A stretch of 45,263 nt of DNA from an uncultured Lachnospiraceae bacterium (GCA_946557105.1 CAMNSZ010000021.1:1-45263); one strand, 5' to 3'; shown: positions 37,901 through 43,857, counted from the first letter of the stretch. Translations and numbers: made by a program. The notes: generated by a model not told the origin, from the letters alone.

Positions 37901-38171
37901 CATTTTTAAGCCATAGCATACTCTGTCCGTTTTCATAAGAAAACGCAAGCTCCTCCGGAAGCAGACCCGCCATTTCTTTTAAACAATCGCTTAATTTTGC
38001 ACCTGCATTTTTGTTTATCCGGGAAATCACCTCCTCCGGTCTGACCGAAGACGTATTCACCTTACCACATACCACAAGACCGTTTCCCACATATCCCATC
38101 GCCAGCTTTGCCGGCATGGCAAGCACGCTTCCCTCCACCTGCAGCTGTACAGATACTTCTCTACCTCCCAT
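34932..38171 (-). CDS. Very large coiled-coil protein, unknown function
   Basis: 1079 residues, no signal peptide. Residues 1-180 are mixed; 180-640 form repeated beta-rich blocks with recurring patterns such as GVGMGSMSFRMFSNLYIG, IKAFGAIGVAVLPGAVNLDF and FFEVAAKVYYAGKTISVETR. Residues 640-705 are a coiled coil rich in Gln, Lys and Arg. Residues 708-780 form a hydrophobic helical stretch with repeats of the ALEVAKLAVKL kind. The last 280 residues are mainly charged helices. I recognise no named family, although large proteins with beta blocks then AxEVAK-like helices occur in other genomes. It starts five bases after the 181-residue gene. A structural, pore-forming or effector role is possible but unproven. 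Confidence 0.85.
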   Translation of the reverse strand: MGGREVSVQLQVEGSVLAMPAKLAMGYVGNGLVVCGKVNTSSVRPEEVISRINKNAGAKLSDCLKEMAGLLPEELAFSYENGQSMLWLKNGSNRLGIVWINNTFACLMSIKADKTAERGTLSYYITKAAGVFGIQQIYLYARRGRGASLPFLTNAVLGESEEFRYPAVLNDCDVLFCGKFSYDKDKDIIGKFFYTAFGIRQMQLSLLMGMGSQGFAGYAMLPVISGSAMSAEELYFGVECKAGVTMRLAGAFRFSLVPDLLFKVEAAVGTQGFMLEAFAKMKKPATIYKNFRIGDTTLAIGVGMGSMSFRMFSNLYIGEIKAFGAIGVAVLPGAVNLDFISAAITDITLPKLIKNIFGTHVTFADSLDFIALSGIPLAAAAGKTIKISGTDDVKNTQVVQNVVNQFNALVKSDAFTVSRENVSLERIPHITEEESIVLTDKSRMRHYYISSQGRLNLQAQFYYSMVDTRLGDYTMKRGVFLCGSITLFKRFTVRTLFSISESDGVIAYASIDRIDLGILSIGPSGLSPQDNPLQYFPPDSLLWLLMENAPVSSGKQSAVIRPTGAVFFLRAGKRDCSFYIDCKIALFRFFEVAAKVYYAGKTISVETRLSLGGLINASFCLKASYADFSAMNFRVELVIDCTGLEKQLKKAQAGIEEAIRRLREKVNKAQGQLTQAQRHVNELHSQIRTLDNKIQDCKRAIDRARWWQFHIFIGKGLEIAAYEVAKAGVYVAIGVANAALEVAKLAVKLGGLVGEGVLRLINGAISATLNLFFVKYIRLAAAASAKEQSFEAEIEFVALGKTFHFTKKIESAGLKSNPANALDDSISQKLQPELNNIENGSFKSNRRRYKKMQCSMRDYRKMLGQGMQQLHSGSSLLQGMSEVYLNNCGELPLEYERYNQAYADALGEVEAALDLAENSVNFASMNEAVGMIKTAMDDPEKNIKDESRQALEPAIKEYEAAMGLVKKMSGDARDIRKQKADMAEHLERMKRTESEYLAAQARPATVSDEAVEKTLNATEELLYTSFPPTKSRGAYINLSRESKIIRSFDEMREKMNLSQSDAVRRNRNKKAPQKYTEKL

Positions 38172-38176
38172 AGCGC

Positions 38177-38722
38177 TTAACCCTTGTCGGAATCATCTGC
38201 CGCGGCGGCAATCCCAAGATAGGTGTCCATATTCACAATGGACATCTTGTTTAAAATAATCTCCCTTGTAGTGTTCCACACGGCGACTCCCAAATGGTCA
38301 ACGGTTATAATGCTGCTTAACGCCTCCGGAATCAGGCCCGTCGTGATGATATTCACATTGAAGGCATACTCTATAATCTTTTTGCCTTCGCCCTGCGTGG
38401 TATCCACATAGAAGTACAGCATTTTAAGCTGGAAGGTAATCTTAGATATATCGCTGGCGCCAGGGTCCTTTGCATCCTTAGCCGCACTGTTTAAGGCGTC
38501 CTCAAGCGCCTTTGTGTCCGTATCCCTGCCTGCCATTTTCTTAATGTCATCAATGAGCTCCTGAAGCGTTACCACCGGCGCGTCACCCTGATTTACGGGG
38601 ATGACGAGAAAACGTATACCCTTTTCGTCCTTAGACAGCATAGCCGTTATTTTTGATTTGAACAGTGTAAAATCCACTGCCAGCGCCGCATTTAAGCTTG
38701 CGGCTTGTGTTGTTTCTGCCAT
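38177..38722 (-). CDS. Beta-rich protein of unknown function, first gene of operon
   Basis: 181 residues from the ATG at 38722, preceded by GGAGGATGAAAAT; the in-frame ATG 45 bases upstream has no such site. There is no signal peptide. The order is a strand-rich N-terminal part (LAVDFTLFKSKITAMLSKDEKGIRFLVIPV), an acidic helical middle, and a strand-rich end with FQLKMLYFYVDTTQ and FNVNIITTGLIPEALSSIITVDHLGVAVW. I do not recognise a family. Tight coupling to the 1079-residue gene (five bases) suggests that the two proteins act together. Confidence 0.8.
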   Translation of the reverse strand: MAETTQAASLNAALAVDFTLFKSKITAMLSKDEKGIRFLVIPVNQGDAPVVTLQELIDDIKKMAGRDTDTKALEDALNSAAKDAKDPGASDISKITFQLKMLYFYVDTTQGEGKKIIEYAFNVNIITTGLIPEALSSIITVDHLGVAVWNTTREIILNKMSIVNMDTYLGIAAAADDSDKG

Positions 38723-38784
38723 ATTTTCATCCTCCAATCCTTTTTTCAACATTTCTGTTGCCGGCATTTGTATGTTGTAAGCCC

Positions 38785-38813
38785 ATTATAATAAACGCTC
38801 CCCATTTAATTAA
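38785..38813 (-). promoter_or_regulatory. Candidate promoter of the nine-gene operon
   Basis: Minus strand: perfect TATAAT (38785-38790) and a weak TTAATT 17 bases upstream, giving a leader of about 55 bases before the ATG at 38722. Because the operon encodes a partner switch, an alternative sigma factor could be used; the sequence does not decide. Confidence 0.5.
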
Positions 38814-38942
38814 CTTGCATATATGTAAATTTATATATGCTTACATGAACTCTTACGCTAGCGCCTATGTGCGGTAAAGAAGCAAGAAACCGAAAACAAG
38901 AGATAGACCGCCAGAACCGCGAAAAGCCCGCAAAATAGCAAA

Positions 38943-38971
38943 TTGACATTTCAGCTTGACTGATATATACT
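38943..38971 (+). promoter_or_regulatory. Promoter of the truncated AbrB-like gene
   Basis: Perfect TTGACA (38943-38948), 17-base spacer, TATACT (38966-38971). Confidence 0.75.
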
Positions 38972-39015
38972 TTTCGCATCGGTATGAAAAATATGATTTT
39001 TAAGAGGTAGATTAA

Positions 39016-39150
39016 ATGTCTATGCCAAAGGGAAAGCATATATTTGGAACAGTAAAAGTCGGTGAACGAGGACAAATTGTAATCCCTAAAGAAGCAAGAG
39101 AAATATTTGATATTACCGTTTCTTTTCGCTCCAACATATCGGGGATATAA
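39016..39150 (+). pseudogene. Truncated AbrB/SpoVT-family regulator
   Basis: The first 32 residues (MSMPKGKHIFGTVKVGERGQ, then IVIPKEAREIFDI) are the DNA-binding swapped-hairpin of AbrB-like regulators. After DI the expected continuation is lost and 12 unrelated residues precede a stop. The break at about 39110 joins directly to a DUF998 fragment in another frame. A strong promoter and GAGG site remain. Confidence 0.75.
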
Positions 39151-39319
39151 TCATTTAACACAAGTAATGAGTGCTTTAGGACATCCAAAAGCGCCATTGC
39201 ATATTCTCTATAATAGTTGGCTGGTTCTGTTGGGTATTAGTATACTTTTATGCAATTTCAAGCTCTATCCAGTTATTGCAGAAAAGTCCAGTTCAATAGT
39301 TATAATGCTTTTGCTATAA
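39107..39319 (+). pseudogene. DUF998 membrane protein fragment
   Basis: About 70 residues: LPFLFAPTYRGYNHLTQVMS, followed by ALGHPKAPLHILYNSWLVLLG and a hydrophobic stretch. This resembles the N-terminal part of DUF998 membrane proteins, which are about 200 residues long. The start is lost in fusion with the AbrB fragment and the end is cut short. Confidence 0.65.
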
Positions 39320-39320
39320 T

Positions 39321-39473
39321 ATGAGCATATATAAATCACAAGATGGAAGAGAAAAGTCACTTGCGTTATATGACAGGCAACTATTAAAACTGAATATGCC
39401 GTTTTTGGATATTTACGTAAAAAAATCCGGTTACATGGCATTAAAAAGTATTTATGAGAGGGAGACAAAATGA
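39321..39473 (+). pseudogene. Alpha/beta hydrolase N-terminal fragment
   Basis: A 50-codon ORF starting MSIYKSQDGREKSLALYDRQ, similar to the N-terminus of many alpha/beta hydrolases (…YDRQL…PFLDIYV). After YV it leaves the family (KKSGYMALKSIYERETK). It ends by sharing ATGA with the next gene, whose GAGAGGGAGA ribosome site it contains. Confidence 0.5.
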
Positions 39474-40684
39474 AAGAAATTTTAACAGAACGTCAAAATT
39501 TATTTGAACCGAATGTATATATTACTATGTGTGTTGAACTAACAGGAAAAATATGCCCGCACCAACTGACTGCTGCAATAAAAGAAGCATATAAAGCAAA
39601 TGAGGCTACTATGTCAAGAATTGTTTTGGAACATGGCACTGCTTATTATGAGAAATTATCCGTTTCCGGCTGCAAAACAATGATTACCGACAAAAACTGG
39701 ATAGAGCTGGTCAGGGAAAATGAAAAATTGCCATTTGAAATAGACAAGGGGGAATTAGTCAGAACCTTTATTATTCCGGCAGATACTGACACCCAAATTA
39801 TGATTATGGCACATCATCTAGCAGGCGACGGTAAATCAATAATCTATTTGATTAAAGATATTATGAATGCCTTAGCCCAAAAAACGCTTACCTATAAACC
39901 GCTTGTCCTGCTTAAAAAAAATTTTTTTGGGAACACAAGGTTATCTGTGCCTGCAAAATTGTATGCCCATTACTGCAAGCGTAAGTGGAAAAATTGCTTT
40001 TTTACATGGCAGGACTACTATAATTTACATAATAAGTATTGGGAAACAGCTTGTTCCGATATACAATATAAAACGCTGTCTATTTCTGAAACGGAGCAAA
40101 TCATAGAAGAAGCAAAGCAAATTGGCTGCTCTGTGAACAGCTATCTTGTAACAATGTTTTTACAGAAGTATCAGAAGAAATGTGAAGTCGGAATACCTGT
40201 CAGCATACGGGAAAGCAAAAATGAAGCCATGTCAAATCTCACTTCCGGCATTAGGATAAAGCACCTGTTTGATGCGGAAAAAACTTTTGCCGAAAATGCG
40301 ATGCAGGTAGATGCAAAGATCAAATCGAAATTACAAAGTGCGCGTGTTTTTGCATTGCAATTCCTTGCTGAACTTCCGATGACATTGATAGATGCTGTTT
40401 TGCTCAATACACATGATTGTTATTCTGACCGATTAGCAAAACAAACTGCAAAAATTATGGGCTATATTGGAAAAACAAGAGACTTAGGTATCACGAATTT
40501 AACAGTGATAGACATTCCTGTTCTTTATGGGAGCTATAAAATTAACAATATAATTTTTGTTCCCCCCGCAGTTTCTTATGCCCATAATATAATCGGCGTT
40601 TCAACTGTTAATGGAAAAATGACATTTTCATTTCATAATATGGTTAGGCATTATGAAATACCTTCTCAAAATGGGTTGGGATAA
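39470..40684 (+). CDS. Stand-alone condensation-domain acyltransferase
   Basis: 404 residues of the CAT/condensation superfamily (PapA or NRPS C domain-like). The active-site motif is HHLAGDG at residues 115-121, matching HHxxxDG. The second half has the bridging region GIPVSIRESKNEAMSNLTSGI and a late segment DLGITNLTVIDIPVLYGSYKINNIIFVPPAV. It probably transfers an acyl group to an alcohol or amine; substrates are unknown. No NRPS or polyketide gene is nearby. It lies in the AT-rich patch and its start overlaps a truncated hydrolase ORF. Confidence 0.82.
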   Translation: MKEILTERQNLFEPNVYITMCVELTGKICPHQLTAAIKEAYKANEATMSRIVLEHGTAYYEKLSVSGCKTMITDKNWIELVRENEKLPFEIDKGELVRTFIIPADTDTQIMIMAHHLAGDGKSIIYLIKDIMNALAQKTLTYKPLVLLKKNFFGNTRLSVPAKLYAHYCKRKWKNCFFTWQDYYNLHNKYWETACSDIQYKTLSISETEQIIEEAKQIGCSVNSYLVTMFLQKYQKKCEVGIPVSIRESKNEAMSNLTSGIRIKHLFDAEKTFAENAMQVDAKIKSKLQSARVFALQFLAELPMTLIDAVLLNTHDCYSDRLAKQTAKIMGYIGKTRDLGITNLTVIDIPVLYGSYKINNIIFVPPAVSYAHNIIGVSTVNGKMTFSFHNMVRHYEIPSQNGLG

Positions 40685-40700
40685 AAGCGGGATAACCTTA

Positions 40701-40911
40701 ATGAATGCAACAGAATGGATGCGTTGTCCGGTTTGCGGGAACAAAACGAGGTTACAAATACGGGAAGATACAGAACGGAAGAACTTTCCTGCTTACACTT
40801 TGCTATCCAAAGTGTAAGCAGGAAAGTTTGATTGAGACAAAGAATTTACAAGTATCAGTTGTTAAAAGAATTTGCCCTTACAAGCCGAAACAAGGGCAAG
40901 TTTTTGTCTAA
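40701..40911 (+). pseudogene. Cysteine-rich KTR-type protein gene disrupted by inverted repeat
   Basis: The ORF from 40701 begins MNATEWMRCPVCGNKTRLQI and REDTERKNFP, as in the small KTR-domain proteins carried by Tn916-like and related elements. It then shifts: the expected second zinc-type pair (PKCKQESLIETKNLQVSV) is in the next frame and ends at 40911. The shift falls in a perfect 21-bp inverted repeat at 40782-40828. The original protein would have had about 60 residues. Confidence 0.7.
40782..40828. repeat. Perfect 21-bp inverted repeat
   Basis: Left arm 40782-40802, loop CTATC 40803-40807, right arm 40808-40828; the arms start AACTTTCCTGC and end GCAGGAAAGTT. It lies inside the KTR-type gene and coincides with the frameshift. 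Confidence 0.95.
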
Positions 40912-41137
40912 ATACAAAACTATTTTTTCGGTAGGTAATAAGCTCTCGGCGTTTGAGAGCGCACAGAATACCCTTTACAGGTATCATGAGAAATGTTCCA
41001 AGTGGGATGAAGCCTACGGAGAAAAAGCCACTTCAAAGGCTGAAAACATGCATGAAAAGATACAGAGGTATAGAAAAAGGGCTGATAAGCAAAACACCAT
41101 ACAGACTTATAGGGGCAGAAATAAAGGGGCGAGATAA
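40892..41137 (+). pseudogene. C-terminal fragment of an unknown basic helical protein
   Basis: About 80 residues in frame to the stop at 41137: FLSKYKTIFSVGNKLSAFES, then YRYHEKCSKWDEAYGEKATS and a basic end. No start codon with a ribosome site is evident, and the frame begins inside the KTR remnant. The composition resembles tails of mobilisation proteins, but I cannot assign it. Confidence 0.35.
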
Positions 41138-41152
41138 TCGCCCCTGTCACAA

Positions 41153-41190
41153 AAATAGCCTTAGCCACACATAAGTGGCTAAGGCTATTT
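41153..41190. terminator. Terminator, mainly for the minus strand
   Basis: AAATAGCCTTAGCCAC (41153-41168) and its exact complement (41175-41190) form a 16-bp stem with a six-base loop; on the minus strand TTTTT follows. It lies beyond the GNAT gene. Confidence 0.9.
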
Positions 41191-41263
41191 AAAATACATA
41201 GTATGCGTAAAGCTGAAAGTTTCGAGTGTGTCATAACTGTTGGAAGTTGTAGGATACTTGTTA

Positions 41264-41710
41264 TTATTTTATTTTTTTGACATACAATCTGTCTGTTCCA
41301 TTACCATAATTAACAATATCCTTAAGATAACGATATCCATACTTTTCATATAAACCTACATGCTCTGACGGGATATATGTTCTATCAAATCCATTTTCTT
41401 TTGCATATTCATTCGCAAAAGCAATCATCTTTTCACTGATTCTATGTCCACGATATTCTTCCGTAACGAACACACTTGATATCCAGAGGAATATCTCTGG
41501 TAATGGATAATAGTCCGTTTTCATAATAGATGCCATTCCTACGCCCTCACCGTCTATCATTGCCACGAACATCGTCTCCCAATCACTAAAGCCCCAGTTA
41601 TGAAGCATCCACAAGGTATGTTCTTTGACATCTTCCCAAGAGAAATTCTCAACAAACTTCAACAGCCTATCTGCTAATTCCGTGTCCTTTTCAACTTTTT
41701 TTAATCTCAA
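41264..41710 (-). CDS. GNAT family N-acetyltransferase
   Basis: About 148 residues from a TTG at 41710 near GGAGG; the longer frame to 41746 also begins with TTG, overlaps the upstream gene by 56 bases and has no ribosome site. The protein shows KDTELADRLLKFVENFSWED, then MFVAMIDGEGVGMASIM and the acetyl-CoA-binding SSVFVTEEYRGHRISEKMI, ending EKYGYRYLKDIVNYGNGTDRLYVK. It acetylates an unknown small molecule or peptide. Unlike the deleted GNAT at 23042, this one appears complete. Confidence 0.82.
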   Translation of the reverse strand: MRLKKVEKDTELADRLLKFVENFSWEDVKEHTLWMLHNWGFSDWETMFVAMIDGEGVGMASIMKTDYYPLPEIFLWISSVFVTEEYRGHRISEKMIAFANEYAKENGFDRTYIPSEHVGLYEKYGYRYLKDIVNYGNGTDRLYVKKIK

Positions 41711-42377
41711 AATCCTCCGTACGGAAATCTTCTTTGAAAAATCCAAAATGTCGCTCTACTTTCCTTACCGTTTCTTCAACTGTACTTTTGGGAGTTCTTT
41801 CAATCCAACAATAGTCGCTATCCTTGATAGCATTATAGTAATTCTCATTAAGACTTTTCAAAGTTTCATTACATACTACCTTTGCTTTCTCAGGCTCAGA
41901 AGCACTATTTATAAAGTTGTTAAAATCCTGATGGTCTGGGCGATTACAGTAATCATCAATAATGTTCGAAGGTTCTTTTATTAAAAAGACTATTCTGGAA
42001 GCATCTGTGAATTGTTCAGCTTGTTCCATTGTCAAATGACAGTCGCACAATACGATTTGATTTTGTGAAAGACGAACCAAATCCAATAATACAAAATCCA
42101 ATTGTTCTCTTGTATTTTCAATCAGCCATTTTTTGTATTCCTCTACTGTACGCCCGAAAAACTCATCTACATCTTTAAAGACCCTGTTCATTGATGGTTG
42201 AAACACAGCATTTGAAATTTTTTGATGTTTTGCAAACAGCTCATCAATATCATAAACTAAAAAATTATGTCGCTTCGCCAACTCTCGTGAGATTGTTGTC
42301 TTTCCTCCACAAGCTGTTCCGGTTATAAAATAAACATTTTTTAAGTACTCTTTGACTACATTATCTTGAAATATCAT
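41691..42377 (-). CDS. P-loop NTPase, small-molecule kinase-like
   Basis: 228 residues. Walker A motif GTACGGKTT at residues 20-28, followed by SRELAKRHNFLVYDIDELFAKH, where the Asp pair suggests a kinase acceptor site, and later DFVLLDLVRLSQNQIVLCDC (Walker B-like). The end is helical. It resembles adenylylsulfate/shikimate kinase-type folds and phosphotransferases of resistance islands, but the substrate is not known. AAAGGAGATTTTGTA precedes the ATG. A hairpin abuts this site and a short leader ORF lies upstream. Confidence 0.78.
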   Translation of the reverse strand: MIFQDNVVKEYLKNVYFITGTACGGKTTISRELAKRHNFLVYDIDELFAKHQKISNAVFQPSMNRVFKDVDEFFGRTVEEYKKWLIENTREQLDFVLLDLVRLSQNQIVLCDCHLTMEQAEQFTDASRIVFLIKEPSNIIDDYCNRPDHQDFNNFINSASEPEKAKVVCNETLKSLNENYYNAIKDSDYCWIERTPKSTVEETVRKVERHFGFFKEDFRTEDFEIKKS

Positions 42378-42393
42378 TACAAAATCTCCTTTA

Positions 42394-42436
42394 TTAAATA
42401 GTTTTTAGAATCCTGCTTGTACATAAAACTATTTAA
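42394..42436 (-). promoter_or_regulatory. Hairpin next to the ribosome binding site
   Basis: TTAAATAGTTTT (42394-42405) and its exact complement (42425-42436) with a 19-base loop, ending one or two bases from AAAGGAGA (42385-42392). It could affect translation of the P-loop kinase. Confidence 0.6.
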
Positions 42437-42451
42437 CACAGTTCCATGCAC

Positions 42452-42484
42452 TTAGATATTTCTTAATCTTAAAAACATCATCAT
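42452..42484 (-). CDS. Leader peptide of 10 residues with RLR motif
   Basis: The ATG at 42484 follows a strong GGAGGTG (42492-42498). The peptide is MMMFLRLRNI, in front of the P-loop kinase. Arg-x-Arg motifs of this kind stall ribosomes in the presence of macrolides and ketolides in known leaders (such as those of ermD and mef). Whether this one is functional is inferred. Confidence 0.6.
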   Translation of the reverse strand: MMMFLRLRNI

Positions 42485-43040
42485 ATTTTGTCACCTCCAC
42501 AGAAATTGAAATTTCATTTCCCATTGTACCACACATACTCCCTGCATTCAACTTGTTTTTTCTAAAGTATTTATAATATATTATGTTCATTCAATCGCTA
42601 CTCTTTTCTGCAAAATCTAAAAAGCATTTCAATCTGTTCACACTGTCCATTCATATTGTGCTATAATGTGTTATGCGATTTTGCTTCCCTTATTTTTTCC
42701 CTTATCAGGGTCCGTAACGCCCTATGGTAAGGTATAATACAAGGGAAACGAAATAACCGCTGACATAAAAAACGACACTACTATACGGGCAAAATTTTTT
42801 ACGCTTCTTTTACTTCTTTATCGCACATGAGCAAGCGCCTATGCCGGAAATATTCTCCTTACATATAATTTCCATTGCTTCCCCATTGTTTTGTATGTAT
42901 AATAAGTATAATATGTAATATGACTTATACCTAAAATTCCCATCTTAAGTCTTGTGATTTTCAGGCGGATTCTCTGCGTATCCGCTTTGTTTATGACGGT
43001 AAAAATTTTTGAAAGAGAAATATTTAACAACAGGCTGAAC
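42485..43040. other. AT-rich intergenic region
   Basis: Besides the promoter at 42523-42551 and the leader site, I see AT-rich sequence with scattered TATAAT-like boxes (near 42661 and 42733 on the plus strand) and no supported ORF. A 10-base sequence at 42834-42843 (AGCGCCTATG) also occurs at 38860-38869. Confidence 0.45.
42523..42551 (-). promoter_or_regulatory. Promoter of the leader-kinase-GNAT unit
   Basis: Minus strand: TTGAAT (42546-42551), 17-base spacer, TACAAT (42523-42528). The transcript would start about 30 bases before the leader ribosome site. Confidence 0.7.
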
Positions 43041-43241
43041 ATGAAAACATCATTTAACAAGTTATGGACATATCTGAATAGCAGAAGGATTACCAAAAAA
43101 GAATTTAAAGAAATAACAGGTTTTGACGACGGCACCATGCAGAGACTGGAACACAATGACGATATGCTCCGCATAGACGTTATTGATAGAATCTGCCGAT
43201 GCTTAGGCTGTACCCTGTCCGATATTATGGATACCGAATAA
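43041..43241 (+). CDS. Small Cro/CI-type helix-turn-helix regulator
   Basis: 66 residues from the ATG at 43041: MKTSFNKLWTYLNSRRITKK, then EFKEITGFDDGTMQRLEHND and IDVIDRICRCLGCTLSDIMD, the compact XRE fold of the YozG type. No strong ribosome site is visible, and longer in-frame starts exist upstream, so the start is uncertain. It converges with the 77-residue gene, overlapping by 17 bases. Targets are unknown. Confidence 0.75.
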   Translation: MKTSFNKLWTYLNSRRITKKEFKEITGFDDGTMQRLEHNDDMLRIDVIDRICRCLGCTLSDIMDTE

Positions 43242-43458
43242 CGCCATCGGCAAAATAACGTTCTATTTCTTCATAATTATTCATTTTTTGCGCATGGTCA
43301 AAGCAGTAACAAAATGCATCGTTCCATTCTTTGACCGTGTAATTCTCCAACGGAATACCTCTCAATAGCATAAACCTGTTTTTTTCCGATATTAAAAGCG
43401 GGATATCCGATATATATTCGACGCCGGCTTTCCTGCGTACTTCCTCCAATAATTCCAT
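43225..43458 (-). CDS. Small hypothetical protein
   Basis: 77 residues, acidic and aromatic: MELLEEVRRKAGVEYISDIP, KNRFMLLRGIPLENYTVKEW and CYCFDHAQKMNNYEEIERYF. The ATG is preceded by AAGGAAG at good spacing. Family not recognised. It is convergent with the XRE gene; the overlap of 17 bases suggests shared termination. Confidence 0.6.
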   Translation of the reverse strand: MELLEEVRRKAGVEYISDIPLLISEKNRFMLLRGIPLENYTVKEWNDAFCYCFDHAQKMNNYEEIERYFADGVIRYP

Positions 43459-43548
43459 CCTTCTACTTCCTTTCCCTCTTTATAAATATTCGTAATACAT
43501 GTTTCCTCCTATATTAATTTTTTGTAGCTGCTACCTTTTATCTCCAAA

Positions 43549-43562
43549 TTACACATGTGTAA
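43549..43562. promoter_or_regulatory. Perfect 14-bp palindrome, candidate operator
   Basis: TTACACATGTGTAA lies directly upstream of the -35 element of the second XRE gene, as expected of an autoregulatory operator. Confidence 0.6.
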
Positions 43563-43563
43563 G

Positions 43564-43592
43564 TTACAAAATATTAAATAATATTTTATTAT
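43564..43592 (+). promoter_or_regulatory. Promoter of the second XRE gene
   Basis: TTACAA (43564-43569), 17-base spacer, TATTAT (43587-43592). Confidence 0.6.
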
Positions 43593-43622
43593 AGTAAACA
43601 AAAGTACAAAGGAGGAATTTAT

Positions 43623-43841
43623 ATGATAACATTTGAACCATTATGGTCTTTTTTAAAAAGTAAAAATATCACTATTTATAATCTGGAGTACGACTTCGGT
43701 CTCAATCCCGCCGAAATAAGCAGGCTGAAAAATAATCACAATTTTACATTACGCAAAATCAATTCTTATTGTGAATTATTTCGCTGCAGCATTACCGATA
43801 TTATTGCCTATGTTCCCGATTCACCCAATAACGGCCCGTAA
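43623..43841 (+). CDS. Small XRE-family helix-turn-helix regulator
   Basis: 72 residues: MITFEPLWSFLKSKNITIYN, then YDFGLNPAEISRLKNNHNFT and INSYCELFRCSITDIIAYVP. The fold and the CSITDII end match the compact XRE group, as does the regulator at 43041, so they are paralogous in type though diverged in sequence. AAAGGAGGAATTT precedes the ATG. A palindrome and promoter lie upstream. It converges on the DUF2589 operon with only 16 bases between stops. Confidence 0.82.
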   Translation: MITFEPLWSFLKSKNITIYNLEYDFGLNPAEISRLKNNHNFTLRKINSYCELFRCSITDIIAYVPDSPNNGP

Positions 43842-43857
43842 TGCGCCGTCCTGCGCT

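Larger units (their letters stand above)
38723..39015. other. Junction region between operon and decayed patch
   Basis: Contains the minus-strand promoter of the nine-gene operon, an inverted repeat GCATATAT/ATATATGC (38817-38840), a short basic ORF-like stretch (38868-38937) I cannot assign, and a plus-strand promoter at 38943-38971. Confidence 0.5.

Noticed and set aside
36834..37916. 360-residue plus-strand ORF opposite the 1079-residue gene
   Set aside because: Very basic, His/Arg-rich composition typical of an antisense frame; no ribosome site.
41126..41144. GGGGCGA/TCGCCCC hairpin as a separate terminator
   Set aside because: No T run on either strand; it overlaps the end of an unassigned fragment and is next to a much better terminator.
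38860..42843. 10-bp direct repeat AGCGCCTATG as insertion target duplication
   Set aside because: A single 10-bp match between two regions of a few hundred bases has an appreciable chance probability, and the sequence around it does not align well; kept only as a hint.
42839..43174. 111-residue minus-strand ORF opposite the first XRE gene
   Set aside because: No ribosome site, composition unlike a protein, and it overlaps a well-supported HTH gene.
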